Positions 1 to 8,323 of a DNA stretch of 32,566 nucleotides are shown here, one piece after another. The stretch lies in assembly GCA_919901925.1 (NCBI GenBank), contig CAKKQA010000199.1:1-32566 (forward strand), written 5' to 3'. The notes below the pieces were generated by a model. It made no database searches. It was given only the letters and a program-made list of their open reading frames with translations, and had not been told where the DNA came from. The translations under genes and the position numbers were made by a program. The DNA comes from Omnitrophica bacterium GWA2_41_15. GTDB lineage: Bacteria; Omnitrophota; Gorgyraeia; Gygaellales; UBA12090. Numbering within the stretch: the stretch's first letter is position 1; each line of letters starts with the position of its first letter.

Positions 1-219
1 GCCTGCGGCTACCAATTATAACACAGCCGCATTGACACGGTTACTTCCAAGGGCTGAACTATTACTGTATTCCTGACTTATATGAAATATACTCTGCCTC
101 TTAGACTCTGTCAAGAAAGAAATACCAAGAGTTTCCCATTTTTTAACCCAGATTTTGCTCTTTCAGAAAACACTCCTGGCGTCATTGCGGGGAGCCCCCG
201 CTTACTGACCGGTTACTTT

Positions 220-936
220 TTATGGGGCGCAAATGGAAGGAAGGTTTCTCTCGATAAACCCGAGGAGCTTTTTCTGCGTTTCACTTCCAATATCCTTAAA
301 CTCTAACCCCATGCCGGGATAGATCTGCGGCTGAAGTTCTTTCTGCACATGCCAGGCCACCCTCGCATCCATTTCCAGCTCACCCGGCTTAGGCAAAAGC
401 GCCACTTTTAAATCCAATGCCTCGCCCAGAGGGTAAATCTTATCGGCGAAAATCAACATCCCCACGGCGCTTAAATTCAATATTTTTCCTCTGTGAAAAT
501 CCGCTTCCCTTTTTGACTTAAACTGGACATCTATATCAAGCGGCAAGCGCTTAAACCTTCTCCTAAGCTGTTTCTTCTGAATCTCCAAAATGTTTTTGTC
601 GTCTTTAAAACTTTTTATTGCCTGTTTTTCATCGTTATAAAACTCGAAAACCCTGTCCAGCGCCACCAGGCAGAATATCTTTTTAATATGTTCGGGGACG
701 CTCAAGAATTTGATAGTCCCTTTATGGTTAAGCATATTTTTATAAGCAATCGCTAAAACAGACAACCCTGCATAGTCGACTAGATTTATCCCGTCAAAAT
801 TACAGAGTATGTCACAATAGCCGTTTTCGATGCACCAGCCGACTTTCTCTACGAAATTAGCCGAATCAATATCTATATTCCCGGCCAAATCAAGGATAAC
901 TACCGAGCCTGTTTTTCTGAATGAGATTTCTAGCAT
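220..936 (-). CDS. STAS domain fused to PilZ domain, putative c-di-GMP-responsive regulator
   Basis: N-terminus resembles STAS/anti-sigma antagonist (VVILDLAGNIDIDSA...DYAGLSVLAIAY); C-terminus has PilZ signatures RRRFKR and NLSAVGM (RxxxR and N/DxSxxG). Confidence 0.8.
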   Translation of the reverse strand: MLEISFRKTGSVVILDLAGNIDIDSANFVEKVGWCIENGYCDILCNFDGINLVDYAGLSVLAIAYKNMLNHKGTIKFLSVPEHIKKIFCLVALDRVFEFYNDEKQAIKSFKDDKNILEIQKKQLRRRFKRLPLDIDVQFKSKREADFHRGKILNLSAVGMLIFADKIYPLGEALDLKVALLPKPGELEMDARVAWHVQKELQPQIYPGMGLEFKDIGSETQKKLLGFIERNLPSICAP

Positions 937-970
937 AATATTCTAACTCGTATCTGTCCAAATTACGCCT

Positions 971-1077
971 GTCATTGCGAGGAACCATCGTTAGGCATAT
1001 CAGTTACGAAGCAATCTCGCATTTAAAAACGAGATTGCTTCGTCGCCACGTCTGAAATAATAGCTCCTCGCAATGAC
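971..1077. repeat. MITE/REP-like palindromic repeat, copy 1
   Basis: gtcattgcgagg...cctcgcaatgac termini with inner inverted arms gaagcaatctcg/cgagattgcttc. Confidence 0.85.
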
Positions 1078-1098
1078 AGTTTCACTATCATCTGTGTG

Positions 1099-1158
1099 TT
1101 ATTTCTTCTTTTTCTTTGCCTTTTTCTTCTTTTTAGCTCCACATGACCCGCAACTCAT
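1099..1158 (-). CDS. 19-aa microprotein MSCGSCGAKKKKKAKKKKK
   Basis: ATG AGT TGC GGG TCA TGT GGA GCT AAA... TAA, preceded by AAGGAGGTGTTAT (strong SD, 6-nt spacing after GGAGG). Below the ORF track length cutoff. Confidence 0.6.
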   Translation of the reverse strand: MSCGSCGAKKKKKAKKKKK

Positions 1159-1184
1159 ATAACACCTCCTTCTTTGTATTACTG

Positions 1185-1814
1185 TTAACCTTTTTTGTTA
1201 ACCAGCCTCACATAATCGATATATATCGACCCTTTGCCCACCGGCCTGGGTTCAAACTGAAATATATTTATCGGCATATTTAACTCGCCGTTTTTATCAG
1301 ACTTCTCCGGCTGCCAATCGCCTCGAGGGAAAAAATCGCTAAAAGGCACCAAAAATTCTTTCCATCCGTTAAAATCATCGGTAAACATATACCGCCAATA
1401 TTCGAAACCGCTATCAACTAAATCTAACGCGACAGGCGTATTTGTATTTGTGCCGTAAACCCAAAAAGAAACGGCGTTGAACTTTCCAAAATCAATATCT
1501 TTAGGCGCCACTAACCAGGCTTCCGCGCCCTTTACATCTAATCCGTAACCACGGGATACCCATATATATCCGCCGCTTTGCGCGTCAAAATTAATCTTTA
1601 ACGACTGCTCTCCGTGGTATTTAATATCTTTAGCCGCCTCGACAGAAACGCTTGAAGGGCTTCCGGCGCCGCAATCAACGGTACCGTCAGGGCCGCTGGA
1701 TATCGGGCCTTCGAAATCGTCTATTAAAAGCTCATCACTGGACTGGGCAAAGCCATAACAGGCAACTGCTAAAACAAAGAACAATGAAATTAATAACGCG
1801 CGTGCTAATCTCAT
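1185..1814 (-). CDS. secreted carbohydrate-binding/CIA30-like domain protein
   Basis: Signal peptide MRLARALLISLFFVLAVACYGFAQS; DDFEG...FNAVSFWVYG...WKEFLVPFSDF...IYIDYVRLV resembles CBM11/CIA30-like beta-sandwich. Start moved from 1877 to the Met at 1814. Confidence 0.65.
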   Translation of the reverse strand: MRLARALLISLFFVLAVACYGFAQSSDELLIDDFEGPISSGPDGTVDCGAGSPSSVSVEAAKDIKYHGEQSLKINFDAQSGGYIWVSRGYGLDVKGAEAWLVAPKDIDFGKFNAVSFWVYGTNTNTPVALDLVDSGFEYWRYMFTDDFNGWKEFLVPFSDFFPRGDWQPEKSDKNGELNMPINIFQFEPRPVGKGSIYIDYVRLVNKKG

Positions 1815-1945
1815 CCAAGTTCTCCTTTCTGCTACGCCATTCAAATTACAGACAACGGTATGGCTTCGCAGGAACAAGCTCTATTGTATAGTGCTGCGAA
1901 GCTCTACCACAATTGAAATATTGAAGAGCGCAGCAGACCTTTTAA

Positions 1946-2296
1946 TTAATGTTTCTTTTCCGTGTTTTTGCGCATCTGTTTAAATTTATCCTTTTGCGCT
2001 GGCTCAAGAATTTGTTCAATCTCATCGTCGGTTTTAACCTTTAAGTTCCTTACCTTTTCCTTGGCGTCCTCAAATATCTTGACGGTTTCGCTTTTGGAGC
2101 TGGTTAGAATATTTCTAACCCTTACCTTTTGAGATTCAGTCAGGTTAAGTTTTTTACCAAGGCTTTCTACCCTACGTTCGATTTTTTCTCCCTGGGTGTC
2201 TTTGCCTGGTTTTTTACCTTCTGTTTTCTGCGCATACGCGAAAGTGCAGAGCACAAAAGCAAACGCTGCCGTAAAAATAACTATACGTTTTATCAT
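1946..2296 (-). CDS. secreted small helical protein, Spy/CpxP-like
   Basis: Signal peptide followed by charged helical region with LNLTESQKVRVRNIL and EPAQKDKFKQM, like Spy/LTXXQ proteins. Confidence 0.5.
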   Translation of the reverse strand: MIKRIVIFTAAFAFVLCTFAYAQKTEGKKPGKDTQGEKIERRVESLGKKLNLTESQKVRVRNILTSSKSETVKIFEDAKEKVRNLKVKTDDEIEQILEPAQKDKFKQMRKNTEKKH

Positions 2297-2307
2297 AGCC
2301 CGCCCCC

Positions 2308-3381
2308 TTAATGTTTACGTGTTAACATCCTGGCTTTATTTACAATCTCCTCAACGATAAGAACCCCTCCGCCTGCGCGGCCTAAAAACTCGACATCCGC
2401 TCGTCCATTAAGGGCCAACCGGACATCTTCAACCATCTGGCCGCAAGACATCTCAAGGCATAAGAATTTAAGGCGTTTTTTCGTATGGGCAAGGTTTTTA
2501 AAAACGCCGTTGGGAAAAGGCCACAAGCTGACCGGGCGGATAAGCCCGGCTTTAACTCCTTTTTCCCTTAAATCCAACATCGCCTGTTTTGCCAGCCTTG
2601 CCATTGTGCCGTAAGCAACTAAAATAATATCCGCTTTATCTAAATGAAACTTTTCGTAACGTTGCTCTTTTTTATTTATCGTTTTATATTTTTCCTGTAA
2701 TTTTAAATTAAACTTTTCTAACTCGCCTAATTTAAGATAAAATGACTTCGCCACATTTGGTTTTCTTCCTTCACATCCCGTCAACGCCCACGGCTTTGCA
2801 AAATCCTTAACCCTTAACCCTTTACCCTTAACCCTTAACGGTTCCATCATCTGCCCGAGCATGCCATCGCTTAATATAATCACAGGGCATTTGTATTTAT
2901 CAGCCAGGTCAAACGCCAAAGCGGTTAAGCCATAGGCTTCCTGTACTGTCGACGGGGCCAGCACAATACAATGGTAATCGCCGTGGCCGCCGCCTTTAGT
3001 TGCCTGAAAATAATCTGATTGCGCCGGCCAGATATTGCCTAACCCCGGGCCTGCGCGCATAATATTCGCGATAACCGCGGGCAATTCAGCGCCGGCGATA
3101 TAAGAAATCCCTTCTTGCATTAAACTTATTCCGGGGCTGGAAGAACTGGTCATTGCCCGCGTGCCCGTGGCCGAGGCGCCAAAAACCATATTTATCGCGG
3201 CTAGCTCCGATTCCGACTGAATAAAAACTCCGCCTGCCTCTTTCATATTCCGAGCCATATAAGCAATCAATTCATTTTGAGGGGTAATCGGATAGCCCGC
3301 GTAAAATCTGCATCCGGCATCAAGAGCCCCTTTCGCGATCGCCTCATTACCCGACAACAATATTTTATCTTTAAGTGCCAT
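2308..3381 (-). CDS. vorB: 2-oxoacid:ferredoxin oxidoreductase alpha subunit (VorB/KorA type)
   Basis: LLSGNEAIAKGALDAGCRFYAGYPITPQNE..., SSSPGISLMQEGISY, full length; carries a heptad-repeat-derived GLRVKGKGLRVKD segment. Confidence 0.85.
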   Translation of the reverse strand: MALKDKILLSGNEAIAKGALDAGCRFYAGYPITPQNELIAYMARNMKEAGGVFIQSESELAAINMVFGASATGTRAMTSSSSPGISLMQEGISYIAGAELPAVIANIMRAGPGLGNIWPAQSDYFQATKGGGHGDYHCIVLAPSTVQEAYGLTALAFDLADKYKCPVIILSDGMLGQMMEPLRVKGKGLRVKDFAKPWALTGCEGRKPNVAKSFYLKLGELEKFNLKLQEKYKTINKKEQRYEKFHLDKADIILVAYGTMARLAKQAMLDLREKGVKAGLIRPVSLWPFPNGVFKNLAHTKKRLKFLCLEMSCGQMVEDVRLALNGRADVEFLGRAGGGVLIVEEIVNKARMLTRKH

Positions 3382-3402
3382 ATTCGTTAAACTCTTTATA
3401 AT

Positions 3403-3603
3403 TTACTTGTCTACTTCAATTGCCGCGTCGGGGCAAATAAGGGCACACGACGCGCAACCGCTGCAGCCGCTATCGACGAAAACAACCGGTTTTATCCCGC
3501 GCTTATTCAGCTTTATATCGTGCTTTATCAAGCCCTTCGGGCAAACGCTGATACAAAGCAGGCATCCTTTACATTTTTCGCGATTGATTTTAATCCGTGC
3601 CAT
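3403..3603 (-). CDS. 4Fe-4S ferredoxin subunit of 2-oxoacid oxidoreductase
   Basis: Two clusters CKGCLLCISVCP and CSGCASCALICP; directly upstream of vorB. Confidence 0.85.
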   Translation of the reverse strand: MARIKINREKCKGCLLCISVCPKGLIKHDIKLNKRGIKPVVFVDSGCSGCASCALICPDAAIEVDK

Positions 3604-3630
3604 CTTTATAAATTTAAAAGGTAATTTGAC

Positions 3631-5457
3631 TTAACTTCTTATATGCTTGAGTATAGCTTCCGCAATCCCCTTCGCGTCAAGCCCGTATTTCTCAAGCAAT
3701 AAATCCCGCTTGCCATGGACGACAAATTCACAAGGCAGGCCCAAACGCAACAGTGGCCGGTTTAATAATTCTAACACAGCTGAACCAAAACCTCCATCTA
3801 AAATTCCTTCCTCAACCGTAATTATATATTTGAATTTCGCGGATAGTCCTTTAAACAGCTCTTTATCAAGCGGCTTAACAAAACGGCTGTTTATAACACA
3901 GGCGTCAATGCCTTCGCTTTGTAAAATCCGCGCCGCTTCTAAACTTGGGCCAACCATTGAACCGATAGCAATAATCGCGGCATCCTTACCGTCTTTTAAA
4001 ATCTCTGCCTTACCCATTTGAATGCCGGGCACCGGATGCTGAATGCTAATCGCCGTGGCTTTCGGATACCTGATCGCGCAGGGAGCCCTTACATTAACCG
4101 CGAATTCCAGCATACCCTCAAGCTCTTTTACCGAAGACGGCGCCATGACGGTAAAATTAGGAATATGGCGCAGATACGCCAAATCAAAAATCCCCTGATG
4201 AGTAACTCCGTCTTCGCCGCTTATGCCGGCGCGGTCAAGGCAAAAGACAATCGGAAGATTCGAAAGAGCCGCTTCTTCGATTAATTGGTCATAGGCGCGT
4301 TGTAAAAATGTGGAATATACTGCCACAACCGGTAACAGGCCTTTTTTGGCTAAGCCCGCGGCAAAACATACGGTATGCGCTTCCGCGATACCCGTATCAA
4401 AGAATCTCTCCGGGTATGCCGCCTGGAACTTATCCAGGCCTGTCCCGTCGGGCATCGCCGCGGTTATGGCCGTGATTTTTTTATTATCCGCTGCTAATTC
4501 TATCATCTTACTGCCGAAAATATCGGTATAAGTTATCTTGGCCTCTGACAAGCTCCTGCCTGTGGCAATATCAAATTGCCCGACGCTGTGAAACCTGACC
4601 GGCTCTCTTTCCGCGGGCAGATACCCTTTTCCTTTCTTAGTAAGCACATGCAAAAGTATCGGCCCTTTTAAAGAAAGTATGTTTTTAAGCGTTGGAATCA
4701 AGCGTTCAAGGTCGTGGCCGTCAAGCGGGCCAAAATAACGAAAGCCCAGCTCCTCAAAAAGCATCCCCGGGACAAAAAAGCCTTTTATTTCTTTTTCAAA
4801 CTTTGCGGCTAATTTTAGAATCACTTTTCCTTTCGGCATTCTGCCGCGGATAAATTTTTCCAACGAGTCCATAAAACGATTGTACACCGGTTGAGAAATA
4901 ATCTTATTTAAATAAACGCTGATCGCTCCGACTGCCGGAGAAATACTTAATTCATTAGTATTTAAGACTACCAAGATATCTTTTTTAAGGTGGCCGGCGT
5001 TATTTAAGCCTTCAAAACAAAGCCCTCCGGACAAAGAACCATCGCCGATGACCGCGACTGCTTTTTGATTGTTGACAACGCTCATCCCCAGCGCCAGAGA
5101 TACCGCGTCCGAGCTATGGCCGGCAGTGAACGGGTCGTATAGCGATTCGCCCGCGGTCGGAAAACCGCTTAGGCCGCCGAATTGCCGCAGTGTATCAAAT
5201 TTATCATTCCTGCCGGATAATATTTTATGCGCGTATGCTTGGTGGCCGACGTCAAACAACACGGAATCTTTAGGAAGGTCGAGAGAATAATGCAGGGCAC
5301 AGATTAACTCTACGGCACCTAAGCTGGAAGCCAGGTGGCCGCCGTTTTTAGAGACAACTTCGATTATACGGCCGCGCAATTCAGCGCAAAGCGCGTTTAA
5401 TTGCGGAATGCTAAGTTTTTTTAAATCCTGCGGCGTGTTTATAGATTCTAATAACAT
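3631..5457 (-). CDS. dxs: 1-deoxy-D-xylulose-5-phosphate synthase
   Basis: GHQAYAHKILSGR, IGDGSLSGGLCFEGLNN, GPLDGHD, DRAGISGEDGVTHQG. Start placed at ATG 5457 (MLLESINTPQDLKKL) because the track start at 5499 lies in an inverted repeat. Confidence 0.9.
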   Translation of the reverse strand: MLLESINTPQDLKKLSIPQLNALCAELRGRIIEVVSKNGGHLASSLGAVELICALHYSLDLPKDSVLFDVGHQAYAHKILSGRNDKFDTLRQFGGLSGFPTAGESLYDPFTAGHSSDAVSLALGMSVVNNQKAVAVIGDGSLSGGLCFEGLNNAGHLKKDILVVLNTNELSISPAVGAISVYLNKIISQPVYNRFMDSLEKFIRGRMPKGKVILKLAAKFEKEIKGFFVPGMLFEELGFRYFGPLDGHDLERLIPTLKNILSLKGPILLHVLTKKGKGYLPAEREPVRFHSVGQFDIATGRSLSEAKITYTDIFGSKMIELAADNKKITAITAAMPDGTGLDKFQAAYPERFFDTGIAEAHTVCFAAGLAKKGLLPVVAVYSTFLQRAYDQLIEEAALSNLPIVFCLDRAGISGEDGVTHQGIFDLAYLRHIPNFTVMAPSSVKELEGMLEFAVNVRAPCAIRYPKATAISIQHPVPGIQMGKAEILKDGKDAAIIAIGSMVGPSLEAARILQSEGIDACVINSRFVKPLDKELFKGLSAKFKYIITVEEGILDGGFGSAVLELLNRPLLRLGLPCEFVVHGKRDLLLEKYGLDAKGIAEAILKHIRS

Positions 5458-5476
5458 ATTATTCGCGCTCGCTAAC

Positions 5477-5648
5477 GCAATGGAAATTACTGTTCGCACA
5501 CGAAAATTTTTGCCGTCGGCTACGGTTTGCGGCTCATTACGTTCGCCAACATCCTATATACTTGAGTAGGCTCACTTCATTCGCCGCAAATCCTTGCCGA
5601 CTTTTGGCAAAAATTTTCTAATTGTGCGCGAACAGTAATTCCCATTGC
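5477..5648. repeat. ~170 bp imperfect inverted repeat between xseB and dxs
   Basis: gcaatggaaattactgttcgcacac-gaaaatttttgcc ... ggcaaaaattttctaattgtgcgcgaacagtaattcccattgc, with inner stem tttgcggc/gccgcaaa. Confidence 0.8.
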
Positions 5649-5661
5649 TTTTGATATAAAG

Positions 5662-5904
5662 CTATTCTTTCTCTGAAGCGCTCTCCTCATCAAAAGGCTT
5701 AAGTTCAAAGCCTCCCGCATCCTTTTTAGTCAAAACATCCACCTTTTTCTGGGCAGTATCGAGAATTTTAGAGCAGGATTGCGCCAGGCGCACGCCTTCC
5801 TCGTACTTCTTAAGGGATTCCTCTAAAGGAAGCTTGCCGGCCTCTAAGTCGCTTACTATTTTTTCTAATTTTTTTAATGCCTCTTCAAATTTTATCTCCG
5901 CCAT
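5662..5904 (-). CDS. xseB: exodeoxyribonuclease VII small subunit
   Basis: FEEALKKLEKIVSDLEAGKLPLEESLKKYEEGVRLAQSCSKILDTAQKKV. Confidence 0.93.
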   Translation of the reverse strand: MAEIKFEEALKKLEKIVSDLEAGKLPLEESLKKYEEGVRLAQSCSKILDTAQKKVDVLTKKDAGGFELKPFDEESASEKE

Positions 5905-5927
5905 ATGCCCTCACTTTGTTAAAGAAT

Positions 5928-7199
5928 TTATTTCTTTGTAGGGACAGCACACTGTGCTGTCCCTACAGCTGGTTTCTCACTTTTACTTATCACTTCGCTT
6001 ATAAAACTTCCCAAATTCAATCGCGTTTCAACCTTATCCCCGATTTCTAATTCTGTCGCGTCGCTTGCTACTTCCAGCGCGGGGAGCTTAAAGGTTATGC
6101 TGTAGCCGCGTGACAATATATTCAATGGGCTTAAAACATGCAATTTTTCTATCGAATTCACAAACCTGTGCCGGTTGATCTCGACGATATGCCTGATTTT
6201 TTGCTCTTGCCGGCGGCTATAATCATCAATGCGTTGAACATAAACCTGGATGAAATTCTGTGGATATTTTAAAACGTAGGCGCCCCTCAACCTTTCTAAT
6301 TCTTTACCGGAATTTTTTATTTTATTGGCAATGCTTGCGGCGCAAACAGCCAATAAATGCCCTATCTGGCGGGTTAATTCTTCTTTTCCCGCAACAACTA
6401 ATTCCGCTGCCGCCGACGGAGTAGGGGCGCGCAGGTCCGCGGTGAAATCCGATATAGTCCAGTCGATCTCATGGCCAACAGCGCTGATTACCGGTATTTT
6501 AGAATTGTATATTGCCCTGGCAACCGGCTCTTCATTAAATGCCCAAAGGTCTTCCATGCTTCCGCCGCCGCGGCCGACAATCAACACATCGGCTTCTTTA
6601 TATTTATTGAAATCCTGTATTGCTTGGGCAATTTCTTCGGCAGAGCCTTCTCCCTGGACCTTAACCGGTATTAAAATTATTTTTACAAACGGCGCGCGCC
6701 TTTTTAGTATATTTAAAATATCTCTTATCGCCGCGCCAACCGGCGAGGTAACCACCCCAACCACTAACGGCAAAAGCGGGAGCTTTTTTTTACGCGCTTC
6801 GTCGAAAAAACCTTCTTTTTGTAATTTTTCCTTCAGCTGTTGGAAAGCTATTTGTAGCGCGCCCACTCCCTTCGGCTCTAATCTTTGGATATTAAACTGG
6901 TACTGGCCCGACGGGGCGTAAAGAGTTATCCTTCCGAAAGCGATTAACTGCTGGCCATCCTGAAGCTTGAATTTTAATCCTGAATTCGCTCCCTTAAAAA
7001 ACACGCAGCGCAAACTGCTCTTGGCATCTTTAAGGCTAAAATAAATATGGCCTGCCTGCGACTGGGTGAAATTGGAAACCTCTCCCTCAACCCATGCCTC
7101 GGGAAAAGTATTTTCAAGGAGGACTTTTATATCTTCAGTAAGATCGCTTACCGTATAAATCCGCCGTTCTTCTTTTAAACCTACATTCTCTTTACGCAT
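5928..7199 (-). CDS. xseA: exodeoxyribonuclease VII large subunit
   Basis: OB-fold FPEAWVEGEVSNFTQSQAGHIYFSLKDAKSSLRCVFF; VVGVVTSPVGAAIRDILNILKRRAP; GRGGGSMEDLWAFNEE. Confidence 0.95.
   Translation of the reverse strand: MRKENVGLKEERRIYTVSDLTEDIKVLLENTFPEAWVEGEVSNFTQSQAGHIYFSLKDAKSSLRCVFFKGANSGLKFKLQDGQQLIAFGRITLYAPSGQYQFNIQRLEPKGVGALQIAFQQLKEKLQKEGFFDEARKKKLPLLPLVVGVVTSPVGAAIRDILNILKRRAPFVKIILIPVKVQGEGSAEEIAQAIQDFNKYKEADVLIVGRGGGSMEDLWAFNEEPVARAIYNSKIPVISAVGHEIDWTISDFTADLRAPTPSAAAELVVAGKEELTRQIGHLLAVCAASIANKIKNSGKELERLRGAYVLKYPQNFIQVYVQRIDDYSRRQEQKIRHIVEINRHRFVNSIEKLHVLSPLNILSRGYSITFKLPALEVASDATELEIGDKVETRLNLGSFISEVISKSEKPAVGTAQCAVPTKK
5937..5967. repeat. 31-bp perfect palindrome, copy A (inside xseA 3' end)
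   Basis: TGTAGGGACAGCACA C TGTGCTGTCCCTACA. Confidence 0.9.
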
Positions 7200-7220
7200 A
7201 TTTTACTACGTAAGGACTTT

Positions 7221-7369
7221 TGAGGGTTAAGCGGTAAGGGTTAATTGAGGGTTAAGGGGTAAGCGATAAGGGTTAAGGAAAACCCGCATGAAAAATTCAT
7301 TATTTTAAGTTTTTCCTTATCACTTAACCCTTACCACTTAACCCTCTAATTTACCCTTAACCCTTAACT
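7221..7369. repeat. GGGTTAA-type telomere-like palindromic element T1
   Basis: Left side gggttaa/ggtaagg heptad-like units; right side complementary cccttaa/accctta units; core gataagggttaaggaaaaccc. Confidence 0.8.
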
Positions 7370-8143
7370 CTACAGCTTCTCCTGCACCCTCTTTATGCTC
7401 AATGCCTTGCCGCTTTTTACATCCACCTCAATAATCACTCCGCACAATTGTATATCATTTGTGGCGACTTCGAAACGCACAGGCATTCCGGTAAGAAACC
7501 TTTCGATAATCTTGGCCTTGTCCTGCCCGATAACCGAATCATACGGCCCGGTCATGCCTAATTCCGTAATATACGCTGTGCCCGCAGGCAATATTTTTTC
7601 ATCCGCGGTCTGAATATGCGTATGCGTGCCAACTACCGCGCTAACCTCTCCGTCGAGAAAATGGCCCATTGCCACCTTCTCGCTGGTTGCCTCGGCATGC
7701 ATATCCACAAAAATCAAATTTGTTTTTTTCTTCAGGTTAGGCAGTATATCCCGCACGGTTCTAAATGGGCAATCTATGGCCTGCATAAAAACCCTGCCCT
7801 GAAGGTTTATAACAGCCATATCCAAATTATTCTTATTCAATACTGTGTATCCCCCTCCGGGCAAACATGGGGCGAGGTTGGCGGGCCTGACAATACGCGG
7901 ATCTTCGATGATTTTTAAAACCTCCGGCCTTTTCCAGATGTGATCGCCTGTAGTCAGGCAATCGCATCCAGAATCAAAAAGTTCCTGCGCGACTTTGGGG
8001 GTTAAGCCGGAACCGCCGGCGGAGTTTTCAGCATTGGCAATCACAACATCGATGCCTTCGCTGTTTTTAAGGCGGGGGACAATCTCTTTAATCGCCTGCC
8101 TGCCGGGCGAGCCGACTATGTCTCCAATCATTAATATTTTCAT
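7370..8143 (-). CDS. ymdB: YmdB family metallophosphoesterase
   Basis: MKILMIGDIVGSPGRQAIKEIVPRLK, ANAENSAGGSGLTP, TTGDHIWKR, GTHTHIQTADE; next to rny as in other bacteria. Confidence 0.93.
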   Translation of the reverse strand: MKILMIGDIVGSPGRQAIKEIVPRLKNSEGIDVVIANAENSAGGSGLTPKVAQELFDSGCDCLTTGDHIWKRPEVLKIIEDPRIVRPANLAPCLPGGGYTVLNKNNLDMAVINLQGRVFMQAIDCPFRTVRDILPNLKKKTNLIFVDMHAEATSEKVAMGHFLDGEVSAVVGTHTHIQTADEKILPAGTAYITELGMTGPYDSVIGQDKAKIIERFLTGMPVRFEVATNDIQLCGVIIEVDVKSGKALSIKRVQEKL

Positions 8144-8152
8144 GTATCGTAC

Positions 8153-8305
8153 AGGGTTAAGGGTTAAGTGATAAGGGTTAAGGAAAAACCTATGATAAAT
8201 TCAGTAATTTAAGTTTTCTTTATTTTTTCTTTTCCCTTTTTCTTTTTTCCTTATCACTTAACCCTTACCACTTAACCCTCAATTAACCCTTACCGCTTAA
8301 CCCTA
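8153..8305. repeat. GGGTTAA-type telomere-like palindromic element T2
   Basis: gggttaagggttaagtgataagggttaaggaaaaacctatgataaattcagtaatttaag ... ccttatcacttaacccttaccacttaaccc. Confidence 0.85.
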
Positions 8306-8323
8306 CATTTAATTAAACTGAAT

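Noticed and set aside
6325-6921. 198-aa plus-strand ORF opposite xseA
   Set aside because: Antisense shadow of a strongly recognised gene; low-complexity composition, no family resemblance.
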